Source: Micromonospora sp. BL4
GTDB lineage: Bacteria; Actinomycetota; Actinomycetes; Mycobacteriales; Micromonosporaceae
Assembly: GCF_003667505.1 (NCBI RefSeq)
Contig: NZ_RCVJ01000077.1
Span: 1 to 50,062, forward strand
Length of the DNA: 50,062 nt
Direction of reading: 5' to 3'
The notes under the pieces are model-generated. The model did no database searches and had not been told where the DNA came from. It saw only the letters and a list, made by a program, of their open reading frames with translations. Each line of letters begins with the position of its first letter. Position 1 is the stretch's first letter. The translations under genes and the position numbers were made by a program. This document shows, piece by piece, positions 34,733-43,109 of the stretch.

Positions 34733-35359
34733 GTGACCGAACGTGTCGCTGTGGACATGTGGTTCGACCCGGCCTGCCCGTGGGCGTGGATCACCTCGCG
34801 CTGGCTGCTCGAGGTCGAGAAGGTCCGTGACGTGGACATCCGCTTCCACGTGATGAGCCTGGCCGTGCTCAACGAGGGCCGGGACGAGCTGCCCGAGGAG
34901 TACAAGTCGTTCCTGAGCACCGCCTGGGGCCCGGTGCGGCTCTGCATCGCCGCCGAGCAGCGGTACGGCGGTGACGTCCTCCGCAAGCTCTACACCGCAC
35001 TCGGCACCCGGATCCACCTCGGCAAGGAGGAGCGGGGTCGGGAGCTCTACGTCGCCGCGCTGGCCGACGCCGACCTGGACCCGGCGCTGGTCGAGGCCGC
35101 GGACAGCACCGAGTACGACGAGGCGCTGCGGGCCAGCCACGAGGCCGGTATGCGGCCGGTCGGGCAGGACGTGGGCACCCCGGTGATCCACGCGCCCGGC
35201 CCGGACGGCGGTCAGGTGGCGTTCTTCGGCCCGGTGATCACGCCGGCGCCGAAGGGGGAGGCTGCCGGCCGGCTCTGGGACGGCGTACTGCTGGTCGCCG
35301 GCACGCCGGGCTTCTACGAGCTCAAGCGCACCCGTGAGCAGGGCCCGATCTTCGACTGA
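34733..35359 (+). CDS. Rv2466c-like mycothiol-dependent reductase (DsbA fold)
   Basis: 208 aa, thioredoxin fold with helical insertion. Nearly collinear with mycobacterial Rv2466c: ITSRWLLEVEKVRDV, FHVMSLAVLNEGRDELPE, AWGPVRLCIAAEQ, DVGTPVIH, VAFFGPV, FYELKRTRE and a terminal FD. The active site reads Cys15-Pro-Trp-Ala18, so the second Cys of the CPWC motif is absent and chemistry should be monothiol, via a mycothiol mixed disulfide. Family members reduce nitro compounds and respond to oxidative stress. GTG start with AAGGGA about 10 bp upstream. Confidence 0.9.
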   Translation: MTERVAVDMWFDPACPWAWITSRWLLEVEKVRDVDIRFHVMSLAVLNEGRDELPEEYKSFLSTAWGPVRLCIAAEQRYGGDVLRKLYTALGTRIHLGKEERGRELYVAALADADLDPALVEAADSTEYDEALRASHEAGMRPVGQDVGTPVIHAPGPDGGQVAFFGPVITPAPKGEAAGRLWDGVLLVAGTPGFYELKRTREQGPIFD

Positions 35360-35554
35360 TCCACGACCACCACGCGCCCCCGTTCGGACACCGTCGGCTG
35401 CCCGGGCGGGGGCGTGTCGCGTCGGACGCCGGGTGCGCTCCCCGGGGGCCGGGAACGGTCACGGCGTCACCGGTGGGCGGGCGGCCTCGTTTCCCTCGGT
35501 GTCCGCCGCAGCGACCCGCAGGGCCGCACCCCGCAGCTCGTGGAGGCAATCCCG

Positions 35555-36151
35555 ATGGCCAAGCACCGTGCGTCCGGTGACGATCAGCTGACCCGGCAGG
35601 GGGTGATCGAGACTCCCGGCGCGGCCTACTGGTCGGTCGACGACTCCCGCTGGCCGGTGGTCCGTCCCGACCTTCCCGCCCACCTGGTGGACCTGCTCGC
35701 CCCGCCCATCGTGGTCGGCGTGGCACGGGTCCCGGTCACCTCCCGCCTGACCCCGCCCGCCGACATCGCGGCGGCCGATCTTCCGGCGCCGCTCGCGGTA
35801 CCCGCGCCGGCCGTCCAGCCGGCTCCCGTACCGCCCGCGCCGGCCGTCCCGTCGTTGGTCGCGCCGGCCGTGCAGCCGCCGATCGCGCCGGTCGAGCCGG
35901 TCGCGCCGGTCGCGCCGGTCGAGCCCGCGCCGCCTCCGCCGGCGCCCGCCGCCCCGCGTCCGGTACCGACGCCGCCGCTGAACCCGCGACCCGTCCCGGC
36001 GCCGCCGCACGAGCCGCGTCCCGTGCCGGGGCCGCCCGCGGCGCCCCGCCGCAACGCGACCACCGGGCCCGCCGCGACCGGCCGTCGGGGCAACGGCGGG
36101 TCGGCCGTCGCCGGCCGGCACCGCCGGGGCACGTCCGGCCGCGCCGGCTGA
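35555..36151 (+). CDS. Proline/alanine-rich hypothetical protein
   Basis: 198 aa. Residues 1-65 are ordinary (MAKHRASGDDQ, GAAYWSVDDSRWPVVRPDLPAHLVDLL), and the remainder is disordered: proline-alanine-valine repeats (VEPVAPVAPVEP, PRPVPAPPHEPRPVPGPP) and a basic GRRGNGG...GRHRRG tail. No signal peptide or TM. GGAGG 8 bp before the ATG supports the start. Function unknown; the basic tail could bind nucleic acid or acidic polymers. Confidence 0.6.
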   Translation: MAKHRASGDDQLTRQGVIETPGAAYWSVDDSRWPVVRPDLPAHLVDLLAPPIVVGVARVPVTSRLTPPADIAAADLPAPLAVPAPAVQPAPVPPAPAVPSLVAPAVQPPIAPVEPVAPVAPVEPAPPPPAPAAPRPVPTPPLNPRPVPAPPHEPRPVPGPPAAPRRNATTGPAATGRRGNGGSAVAGRHRRGTSGRAG

Positions 36152-36236
36152 CCGCGCCCGGCCCGGTGCTTTCATCTGGTGGACGCCGTGCGGGTCCCCG
36201 CTGTCCGCGGCGCCGTCGCCGGTAGCGTCAGCGGAC

Positions 36237-37436
36237 ATGACGGTCGTACATCCGATCGCCCGGGCCTGGATCACCACCGGCGGCACCGGCGCGCAGAACT
36301 ACGACGAGTTCGCCGACGACGCGGAGATCACCGCGATCATCGAGGCGAACCCGCACAGTGCCCTCGGCATCGAGATGCCGCACCGGGCGCCGGAGAGCCG
36401 GGGGAAGTCGTTCCTCGACGCGCTGCCGGACGCGGTGGCCCGGCTCGCCGAGGCGAAGGCCGACGGCAGCTACACCCCCGCCGAGCAGGTGGTGGTGCTC
36501 TACCGGATCAGCGCGCCGGACGACGAGCCGGCGTACGGCCTGTTCGCGATGGTGGACACCGACCAGATCTCCACCCGGGCCGACGAGCCCGGCCTGGTCA
36601 TCCGCAACGAGGACGTCTTCATCGCCAAGGTGCGTGAGCGGGTGGCGTTGGCCGACGCGCTCGGTCACCTGCTCTCGCCCGTACTCCTGCTCCAGACGGG
36701 GCGCGGCGACGAACTGCACGCCGCGCTCGCGGCGGCGACCGAGACGGCCGGCGCGCCCGCCGCCGCGGACACCGACCAGGCGGGGCGCACGCACGCCATC
36801 TGGCTGCTCGGCCCCGGCCCGGAGCAGGACGAGCTGACCGGCCTCGCCGGTGGCGGGGACCTGGTCGTCGCCGACGGCAACCACCGGAGCCTGGCCGCCC
36901 AGACCGGCGGGCTGCCGCGCTTCCTGGCCGTGGTCACCACGCCCGCCTCGGTGGCCATCCAGCCGTACAACCGGCTGGTCAGCGAGCTGACCACCACGCC
37001 GGACGAGCTGCTGGACCGGCTGCGCGCGGCGGGCGCCGAGATCGAGCCGCTCGACGGCCCGGTCGAGGTCCCGGAGGCCGGCGGCACCGTCCACCTCCGG
37101 CTGCCCGGCCAGGGGTACGCGGTGCGCCTGCCCGGCAACGCCGACGGTCGCCTGGAGAACCTGGACCACGCCCTTGTCGAGCGGCTGCTGCTGCGCGACG
37201 CGCTGGGCCTGGACCCGGGCGACAAGCGGATCACCTACGTCGGTGGTGACTACCCGGCGCGCTGGCTCACCGGGGAGGTCGACGCCGGGCGGGCCGAGCT
37301 GGCGATCCTGATCGCGCCGGTGACCGTCGCGGACTTCGTGGCGGTGAACCTGGCCCGCGAGAAGATGCCACGAAAGAGCACCTGGTTCACCCCGAAGGCA
37401 CGTGGCGGTCTGGTGGTCGCCGAACTGCCCCGCTGA
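36237..37436 (+). CDS. DUF1015 family protein
   Basis: 399 aa. Diagnostic segments are VADGNHRSLAAQ (the family's ADGHHRY-like motif) and the C-terminal MPRKSTWFTPKARGGLVV (usually MPPKSTYFYPKP.SGL). The N terminus PIARAWITTGGTGAQNYDEFA is also family-like. Soluble. The biochemical role of DUF1015 proteins is not settled. ATG start at 36237. A 13-bp hairpin follows at 37471-37500. Confidence 0.85.
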   Translation: MTVVHPIARAWITTGGTGAQNYDEFADDAEITAIIEANPHSALGIEMPHRAPESRGKSFLDALPDAVARLAEAKADGSYTPAEQVVVLYRISAPDDEPAYGLFAMVDTDQISTRADEPGLVIRNEDVFIAKVRERVALADALGHLLSPVLLLQTGRGDELHAALAAATETAGAPAAADTDQAGRTHAIWLLGPGPEQDELTGLAGGGDLVVADGNHRSLAAQTGGLPRFLAVVTTPASVAIQPYNRLVSELTTTPDELLDRLRAAGAEIEPLDGPVEVPEAGGTVHLRLPGQGYAVRLPGNADGRLENLDHALVERLLLRDALGLDPGDKRITYVGGDYPARWLTGEVDAGRAELAILIAPVTVADFVAVNLAREKMPRKSTWFTPKARGGLVVAELPR

Positions 37437-37470
37437 GCTGCCGGTCGCACGGCCGTGTGACGAACCCGGC

Positions 37471-37500
37471 TCGGGGACGCCGCCCCTGCGGCGTCCCCGA
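37471..37500 (+). terminator. Perfect 13-bp hairpin before rpiB
   Basis: TCGGGGACGCCGC (471-483 of the 37-kb block) pairs exactly with 37488-37500 around CCCT. It lies 34 bp after the DUF1015 stop and ends 24 bp before the rpiB ATG. It may terminate the former or attenuate the latter. Confidence 0.7.
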
Positions 37501-37524
37501 CGACGGCCTGACAGACTGCCCCGT

Positions 37525-37992
37525 ATGCGCGTCTACCTGGGATCCGATCACGCCGGTTTCGAGTTGAAGGTGCACCTGGCCAACCATCTGGCCAAGCAGG
37601 GGTACGACGTGGTCGACGTCGGCCCGCACAGCTACGACCCGGACGACGACTACCCGACGTTCTGCCTGCACACGGGGGACCGGGTGGTGGCCGACGAGAC
37701 CAGCCTCGGCGTGGTCATCGGCGGGTCCGGCAACGGTGAGCAGATCGCCGCGAACAAGGTCGCCGGGGTGCGCGCCGCACTGGCCTGGAACGTCGAGACC
37801 GCGCAGCTGTCCCGCCAGCACAACGACGCGAACGTCGTCGCGGTCGGCGCCCGCCAGCACACCCTGGACGAGGCCACCGCCATCGTCGAGGCGTTCCTGA
37901 ACACCCCGTTCTCCGGTAACGAGCGGCACGCCCGCCGGATCGCCCAGGTGGCCGCGTACGAGCAGACCCGGCAACTGCCCGACCTGCCCTGA
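37525..37992 (+). CDS. rpiB: Ribose-5-phosphate isomerase B
   Basis: 155 aa. It interconverts ribose-5-phosphate and ribulose-5-phosphate in the pentose phosphate pathway. Seen: YLGSDHAGFELK at the N terminus, GVVIGGSGNGEQIAANK, and NDANVVAVGARQH. The usual catalytic base Cys of the E. coli-type GTGIG loop is replaced by Ser/Gly (GGSGNG), consistent with mycobacterial-type RpiB that uses a Glu (here GEQ). No clear Shine-Dalgarno; a short leader after the hairpin is likely. Confidence 0.93.
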   Translation: MRVYLGSDHAGFELKVHLANHLAKQGYDVVDVGPHSYDPDDDYPTFCLHTGDRVVADETSLGVVIGGSGNGEQIAANKVAGVRAALAWNVETAQLSRQHNDANVVAVGARQHTLDEATAIVEAFLNTPFSGNERHARRIAQVAAYEQTRQLPDLP

Positions 37993-38005
37993 TCCGGCTG
38001 GGCGG

Positions 38006-38347
38006 TCAGCGCGGCGAGCGGGGCAGCTCCTCGCGGGGCACCCAGTTGCGCCGGACGACCACCACCCGGGCCTCCGCCTCGGCCAGGTCGTCGTCGGTGG
38101 GCCGGGCCCCGTCCCGCGCGCGCAGCGCGGCGCTGAGCCCCACCTGCGACGAGCCGGAGCCGACCAGCCCGCGCAGACCGCGCTCACCGTCGCGCTCGTC
38201 GTTGGCCGGGCCGCGACGGCGGGGCGGTGGGTCGGTGCCGTCGTGCACGCCCGCGGTGCTGGCCGTCGGCCCGTCGGCCCCCTGCCCGGCCGGCTCGGAG
38301 TCGGGGTGGTGGCGCAGCCGCCGTCGTCGTCGGTCCGGGTCGCCCAT
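38006..38347 (-). CDS. Small basic hypothetical protein
   Basis: 113 aa, arginine-rich and mostly disordered, with a more regular C-terminal third (ARPTDDDLAEAEARVVVVRRNWVPREELPR). The last gene-like feature is its convergence with rpiB 14 bp away and a divergent gene 138 bp upstream, which leaves room for a real cistron. Not a recognised family. Confidence 0.5.
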   Translation of the reverse strand: MGDPDRRRRRLRHHPDSEPAGQGADGPTASTAGVHDGTDPPPRRRGPANDERDGERGLRGLVGSGSSQVGLSAALRARDGARPTDDDLAEAEARVVVVRRNWVPREELPRSPR

Positions 38348-38485
38348 CAGCCGACCGTACCTCGTCCGGTGTGGGATTCGGCACCGTCGTCCCGGGCCGC
38401 GTCGGACGGGCTCAGCGACCGATTTGCCGGGTGGCTACCCTCGGATTCAGGCGGCGGTGGTGTCGCCGGTCAGGGGGAGGACGAG

Positions 38486-39031
38486 ATGGCAGACCAGACG
38501 CAGCCGTGGGCGGAGCGGACCGTGGAGGTGCCACCGCAGGCCGGCGTCGGGGTGCCGCCGCAGCGGGACGGTTTCCGCCGGGGCGTGGCGCCGGTGGGTG
38601 AGCCGCGTACCCCACGGACCGAGCCGTTCCCGACCGTCGAGCACGCCCCGACCGGCACCGGCTGGCCGGGCGGAACGGAGCCGCGCCGCCCGCTGAGCTG
38701 GCGTCTGGCGCAGCTGCGTCGCGGCGGCGAGTGGAGCGCCGCGGCCGGGCTCTTCGCCTTCGTGTGCTGGGGGATCTGGGCGCTCTCCGGTCAGGGCGAC
38801 CTGACCGGCCCGCTGCTGGTGCTGGTGCTCAGCCTGCTGGTGGCGATCGGTCTGTTCGCGCTGGCCCGGCTGGTCGGCAGGGTGGTGCTGGAGCGCCAGC
38901 TCGGGCGGGTTCGGCGCAGCGCGCGGGGGGCGCACCTGGCGACCGCGGTGTTCCTCGCCGGCCTTGGCGTGGCGTGGCTCCAGCAGACCGAGTGGGTCGT
39001 CTCGGCCTGGAACTGGATCACTTCGAACTGA
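38486..39031 (+). CDS. Small membrane protein, hypothetical
   Basis: 181 aa. Residues 1-75 are polar and proline-rich (cytosolic). Three hydrophobic segments follow: AAAGLFAFVCWGIWALS, GPLLVLVLSLLVAIGLFALARLVG and ATAVFLAGLGVAWLQ. A basic RRSARGAH lies between the second and third. GGGGGAGG 5 bp before the ATG makes the start firm. No family recognised. Confidence 0.75.
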   Translation: MADQTQPWAERTVEVPPQAGVGVPPQRDGFRRGVAPVGEPRTPRTEPFPTVEHAPTGTGWPGGTEPRRPLSWRLAQLRRGGEWSAAAGLFAFVCWGIWALSGQGDLTGPLLVLVLSLLVAIGLFALARLVGRVVLERQLGRVRRSARGAHLATAVFLAGLGVAWLQQTEWVVSAWNWITSN

Positions 39032-39138
39032 TCCGGGCACGCCCGGGCGGGCCGGCGCGAACGCCGCCCGCCCGCGCGTCCGGTCGCGGCACCCCGCGAC
39101 GCCGGTCGTCTCCCCACCAGGCAGGGCCGCTGCTTACC

Positions 39139-39169
39139 CGGCCGGCCACGGTTCATCCGTGGCCGGCCG
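39139..39169. terminator. Perfect 13-bp hairpin between convergent genes
   Basis: CGGCCGGCCACGG (39139-39151) pairs exactly with 39157-39169 around TTCAT. It is placed between the plus-strand membrane gene ending at 39031 and the minus-strand small gene ending at 39218. A second, bulged GC-rich stem is at 39045-39073. Confidence 0.75.
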
Positions 39170-39217
39170 ATCCGACTGACGTGACGGCGGGACCCGCTCG
39201 ACCCGACCGTGCGGCGG

Positions 39218-39484
39218 TCAGTGGGTGCCGCCGTGCCCCTCGGCGTCGGCACGCGGCGAGGCGACCCGGGCGGCCGGATCCTCGACGCCGGGCTCGCCGC
39301 CGTCCGGGGCGACCATCCCGTCGTAGTTGTAGACCGGTCGGCCGTCGTCGTGCTGCTTGGTGGTCTTGATGTAGCGGTGCATCATGCCGTCGATCTCCAC
39401 CTCGACGAGGGCGTCGCCGCCGGTGTCGTGGGTGCTGCCGTCGCGGGGGCCGCCGGTCAGGTGTGCGGTGCTGTTCGTGTCCAT
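39218..39484 (-). CDS. Small acidic hypothetical protein
   Basis: 88 aa, start ATG at 39484 (MDTNSTAHLTGG). A short ordered core (ALVEVEIDGMMHRYIKTTKQH, then RPVYNYDGMVAPDGGEPG) and a disordered, His- and acid-containing C terminus. No TM or signal. It resembles small conserved proteins of Micromonosporaceae in style only; function unknown. Confidence 0.6.
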   Translation of the reverse strand: MDTNSTAHLTGGPRDGSTHDTGGDALVEVEIDGMMHRYIKTTKQHDDGRPVYNYDGMVAPDGGEPGVEDPAARVASPRADAEGHGGTH

Positions 39485-39601
39485 GTACAAGCCCCTACCC
39501 GGTGGCCACCGACCGGAAACGGGCGAAATGTCTCCGTCGCCCACGGGTGAGAGGCCTCGGGCGGTCGCCCGTCCGGTGCCGGCCGGGCCGGAAGCGTTGT
39601 C

Positions 39602-39662
39602 CCCGGCTGGCGGTCGGCCCGGCTGGCGGTCGGCCCGGCTGGCGGTCGGCCCGGCTGGCGGT
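39602..39662. repeat. 16-bp tandem repeat, 3.8 copies
   Basis: Unit CCCGGCTGGCGGTCGG at 39602, 39618, 39634 and 39650 (the last 13 bases only), identical in all copies. It lies in the gap between the small gene and the M14 peptidase terminator. Confidence 0.95.
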
Positions 39663-39690
39663 GCCGCGCCCGTGACCCGGGCGCGGCACC
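39660..39690 (-). terminator. Terminator of the M14 carboxypeptidase gene
   Basis: GGTGCCGCGCCCG (39660-39672) pairs exactly with 39678-39690 around TGACC, 10 bp beyond the peptidase stop. It abuts and slightly overlaps the 16-bp tandem repeat. Confidence 0.8.
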
Positions 39691-39699
39691 GCCGGACGG

Positions 39700-41850
39700 T
39701 CATCCGGCGTCGGACTGGGCGGCCGCGTAGTCCCGCGCCACCCGGACCATCTCGACCAGGCCACCGGCGTACTCCTGGGACTCGCCGTGTGCCTCGTCGA
39801 ACGGCGGCTGGAAGCCGACGCCCTCCCACTCGCCGGTGGTCGCGTTCCACCGGTCGTTGCCGACCTCGAAGTCCCAGGCGAAGATGCCCAGCTCGTAGTA
39901 GAGCTGGTCGGCGGAGTTGCCGGCGGCCGAGTAAAGCACGTCGGCGACGGGACCGGTCTGCGACGGCCAGGTGACCGTGCCCCGCTCCTGCGCGATGGCG
40001 CCGACGATGCGCCGCGCGCTGTCCAGGAACATCTTCGACTCGTCGATCGACGGCCGGGGCAGGGTGATCCGCCCGTCGGCCTTGTACGCCCCCGGCGGCC
40101 ACATGAAGTACCCGCCGTAGGAGTGCACGTTCATCGCGAACTTGATGTTCGGGTGGGCCTCGGCGAGCGCGATGACGTTGCGGCTCTCCGCCTCGGACAG
40201 CTCCGCGGTGCCCGCGTAGTTGCCCGACAGGCAGTTGGCGCTGGCGCCCACGTACCCGTCGAAGTAGGACCCGACGGTGTAGTTCCGGTTCAGGTCGACG
40301 CCCCAAGAGGTGCGGTTGCGCGGGTCCCGGGCCGGCCCGGTGCAGTGGTTGACCAGGTTCTTGCGCTGGAAGTTGTAGTCGTTGAACGAGTAGTTCGCGC
40401 CATCCGGGTTCACCGTCGGAATGACGAACACGTCGACCTGCTCCAGCAGCTCGCGGGTGGCCGGATCGGTGCGGGCGTTGGCCAACATCCGCTCGGCGAA
40501 CTCCAGCGTGACCAGCGGCGTCGCCCACTCGCGGGCGTGCTCCTGGGAGTACGCCAGCACCCCGATCCGGGAGCCGTCCCGGTGCACGCCGAGGCGCAGC
40601 GCCTGGACCGTCCACGGCTTCGCCGGCACCTCGGTGCCCTGGAGCCCGTCGTCGAGCCGGGCCGGGCCGGCGACGGGCATCGGCAGGCCGGCCGAGCCGT
40701 CCTCGACGGTGGCCCGGAACCGGTTCGGTTGGCGGGCGTTGATCGCCGCCGCGACATCGTCGGTGGTGCTCACCGTCTTGCCGGCGGTGTCGGTGGCGAG
40801 CGAGATCGTGAGGACGCGGTCGCGGTAGGCGACGGTCAGCGGCCGGTTCCGCCGGCCCGGGTCGACCGTCCGCACCTGCACACCGTTCATGCCCTGGTCA
40901 CCGAAGCGGACCGACTCGACCACCACGGCGGCCACCGCCGGGTCGCCCAGGTACGCGACCGCGTTGCGCCGGTACCCCTGGGTGCGGTTCGGCAGGTCGA
41001 TGACGTCGACCAGGTCCCGGTACTGCCGGGCCAGCCGCTTGATCCGCGCCTGGATGTCCACCGGCGTCAGGTACGCGTCGATGAAGTCCTTCTGGTATCC
41101 GGCCGGCAGCGGCGGCGGGGTGGCGTTCGGCCAGAGGGCCGGCGTGACCGCCCGGCTGACGCCGCCGAGGCTGGAGGTGGCGGTCAGCTGGACCGGTCGG
41201 TTCGGCACCGGCTGGGGAAGCGCGTAGTGGTACTGGTACTCGCCGGAGTCCTCGAACCGGGACAGCGGGAAGGACCCGGTGGCACCGTCGGCCGTCCGCC
41301 AGCTGACGGTGATCTCCACGTCCGGGTCGTCGGTGGCGGTGGTGGCCACCTGGGCCTGCAGGAACGTCTGCCCGCTCGTGGTCCACCAGTACGCCTGCTG
41401 CACCTGGAGGGTGTCCACGGCCGCGGCGGCGGCCGTGGACCGTTTCCCTGCGGCGGGAGCGCGCAGCCCGGCGGCGGTGCGGGCCTGAGCCGCGCGGACG
41501 CTCTCGACGTAGTGCCGCTCGCCGTCCCCGGCCCGCTGCACGATCTGCACGGCGGTCGCGCCCTGCGCGGTCAGGTCGGCGAGTTGGGTGCCGGTCAGCA
41601 CCAGGTCGGCGAGGATCCGCCCGTCCCGGGCCCGGGGTCGGTTGGCCAGATCGGCGCCGGTCGCGACCAGACGGTCGAGCTGAGCCTGATCGCGTAGCTG
41701 CATCCGGACCAGGGCGGTCTCGGAGGCGCTCAGGGTGATCGGTGCGGCCGGAGCGGCGGGTGCCGCTGTGCCCGGACCGGGATGGGACAGCACCGCGCTG
41801 ACCAGGATCGCTGTGGTGGCGGCAGCTGTCCACCGTCGTCGGACGATCAT
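39700..41850 (-). CDS. Secreted M14 zinc carboxypeptidase
   Basis: 716 aa. Signal peptide about 1-30 (TAAATTAILVSAVLS...GTAAPA). A 200-residue N-terminal extension with a beta-sandwich-like part follows, then the peptidase. Zinc ligands are His438 and Glu441 (HAREWATP) and His576 (NVHSYGG); the catalytic Glu is about 662 (WDFEVGND). The usual opening of the M14 fold (YRDLVDVIDLPNRTQGYRRN) is about 140 residues before HxxE, instead of about 40, so an insertion of roughly 100 residues splits the domain. NPDGANYSFN and WGVDLNRNY are further M14 motifs. GGAGG precedes the ATG. Extracellular protein turnover is likely. Confidence 0.92.
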   Translation of the reverse strand: MIVRRRWTAAATTAILVSAVLSHPGPGTAAPAAPAAPITLSASETALVRMQLRDQAQLDRLVATGADLANRPRARDGRILADLVLTGTQLADLTAQGATAVQIVQRAGDGERHYVESVRAAQARTAAGLRAPAAGKRSTAAAAAVDTLQVQQAYWWTTSGQTFLQAQVATTATDDPDVEITVSWRTADGATGSFPLSRFEDSGEYQYHYALPQPVPNRPVQLTATSSLGGVSRAVTPALWPNATPPPLPAGYQKDFIDAYLTPVDIQARIKRLARQYRDLVDVIDLPNRTQGYRRNAVAYLGDPAVAAVVVESVRFGDQGMNGVQVRTVDPGRRNRPLTVAYRDRVLTISLATDTAGKTVSTTDDVAAAINARQPNRFRATVEDGSAGLPMPVAGPARLDDGLQGTEVPAKPWTVQALRLGVHRDGSRIGVLAYSQEHAREWATPLVTLEFAERMLANARTDPATRELLEQVDVFVIPTVNPDGANYSFNDYNFQRKNLVNHCTGPARDPRNRTSWGVDLNRNYTVGSYFDGYVGASANCLSGNYAGTAELSEAESRNVIALAEAHPNIKFAMNVHSYGGYFMWPPGAYKADGRITLPRPSIDESKMFLDSARRIVGAIAQERGTVTWPSQTGPVADVLYSAAGNSADQLYYELGIFAWDFEVGNDRWNATTGEWEGVGFQPPFDEAHGESQEYAGGLVEMVRVARDYAAAQSDAG

Positions 41851-41877
41851 GTGCCCTCCTGACGGACGTCAATGGGT

Positions 41878-41915
41878 CTGGTGCTTACACCAGTCCATAG
41901 ATCGACAGCTGTCAA
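41878..41915 (-). promoter_or_regulatory. Promoter and operators of the M14 gene
   Basis: On the minus strand, TTGACA (41910-41915) is separated by 17 bp from TGGTGT (41887-41892). The palindrome GACAGCTGTC (41904-41913) overlaps the -35. The inverted repeat CTGGTG-CTTA-CACCAG (41878-41893) covers the -10. Both would suit repressor control. In the rest of 41851-42164 I see only a (CGGCTT)3 run at 42141-42160. Confidence 0.5.
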
Positions 41916-42164
41916 GAGATGATCGGTAAGTGCCGGATACGGGTGCCGCTCCGGACCGCTGAGGACGAGGATGTCGCCTGTCGCCTGTTGCCTCGTTGAT
42001 CTACCAGCACGCCACCAGCGAACGGGACCGCGGAATCGCCTCGGCTATGGATCGGCGGACCGCCCGGCAGGCCGCCGCAAGGACGGCCGGCGCAGCTGTC
42101 AGCGGCAACCAGTAGTCTGCTCGCCCATCGACCGCGGCTGCGGCTTCGGCTTCGGCTTCGAAGA

Positions 42165-43109
42165 ATGGTGATAGGCGTGACTCCACTACCGGTAGATCTC
42201 CAGCTGAACGTGGACGGATCGGCTGGCGACCTGAGTGAGGTGGCGTACGAGTGGCTGGAGGGGTTGTCGGCGCGGTTGCTGCCCGACGAGCGGCACGAGC
42301 TTGCACCCCTCCCCGCCCGTGTTACGAAGGGACCGGGGGAGCCGGGTTCCCTCTTCGGCGTGCTGGCGATATCGCGCGGGGGGATCACCGCACCTGCGAA
42401 GACGGCCGAGCGTAACTGCTCCGCTTCTGGGCTCGCCTGGCTGAGAAAGGAACTAGGCGACCTTCCGGAGATGGCGATCCTTGAAATCGGCGTCTTCGAC
42501 GAGATGGGGCACCGGGGCAAGCGGCTTCTGTCGCTCGTTGTTCGCCGCCATCCGGTCTCGCCTCAATGGCTTCGGCTGTCGGTGCTGGAAAGTGACGAGC
42601 GGCTCGACGGATCGGCCGAGAGCCTTAGGTTGCAGCAGGAGTGGCTAAAGACGCTTCGCGCTTACGCGGAGAAGTGGGATCCGGGGTTCGGCCACATCTC
42701 CTATGGCCACGGACCCGGCGCGACAACGCTGGAGGACCGCCTGCCGGCCCGGAACTACCCTCCGGAGCAGCGTGAGCCCAGGCACACGGTTAACGAGTGC
42801 CGGCGGTACCTGCGGGGATACTCGTGGTTGACGATCGCCCCGAAGGAGTTGGCGGCGCAGCTCGGCGGCCAGATGGCGATGACGGAGACAGGTGCATTCC
42901 GCCGGGTGGACGTCGTGGCCGGTGGCGCACTGTGGCTTCAGGCCACGGAGCGGTTCGAGGAGTTTCACGACGATGCCGTGACGCGCGTCTTCGACGCCCT
43001 CGCCCCGGTGCTGCGGCCGGGCCTGCCCGTCGAGATCCCCCGGTATCCGGGCAAGCCCCCTCATCTGCTGGTCTTCGAGGACGCGGCCGAACGTGTCGGG
43101 AAGCGGTAG
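42165..43109 (+). CDS. Orphan protein of unknown function, atypical codon use
   Basis: 314 aa, not recognised. A soluble alpha/beta protein with a C-terminal half RRYLRGYSWLTIAPKELAAQLGG, GAFRRVDVVAGGALWLQATERFEEF and ALAPVLRPGLPVEIP. That part resembles, from memory, bacterial immunity-type proteins (Imm52-like), but no toxin is adjacent and the idea is weak. Codons rare in neighbours (ATA, AGA, AGG, CTA, CTT, GTA, TCT) are frequent, and third-position GC is lower, indicating recent transfer. It lies directly off the 3' end of tRNA-Gly. Start ATG at 42165 or GTG at 42177; no clear Shine-Dalgarno. Confidence 0.6.
   Translation: MVIGVTPLPVDLQLNVDGSAGDLSEVAYEWLEGLSARLLPDERHELAPLPARVTKGPGEPGSLFGVLAISRGGITAPAKTAERNCSASGLAWLRKELGDLPEMAILEIGVFDEMGHRGKRLLSLVVRRHPVSPQWLRLSVLESDERLDGSAESLRLQQEWLKTLRAYAEKWDPGFGHISYGHGPGATTLEDRLPARNYPPEQREPRHTVNECRRYLRGYSWLTIAPKELAAQLGGQMAMTETGAFRRVDVVAGGALWLQATERFEEFHDDAVTRVFDALAPVLRPGLPVEIPRYPGKPPHLLVFEDAAERVGKR

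Noticed and set aside
32052..34736. An 894-codon plus-strand frame opposite pepN
   Set aside because: Antisense shadow; pepN has all catalytic motifs.
39602..39662. CRISPR or integrase attachment array
   Set aside because: Simple tandem repeat with no spacers and no integrase or cas gene.
41900..42165. Possible duplicated tRNA-Gly 3' end (attachment site) flanking the orphan gene
   Set aside because: The best match by eye (around AGCGAACGGGACCGCGG) is short and gapped; not convincing as an att repeat.
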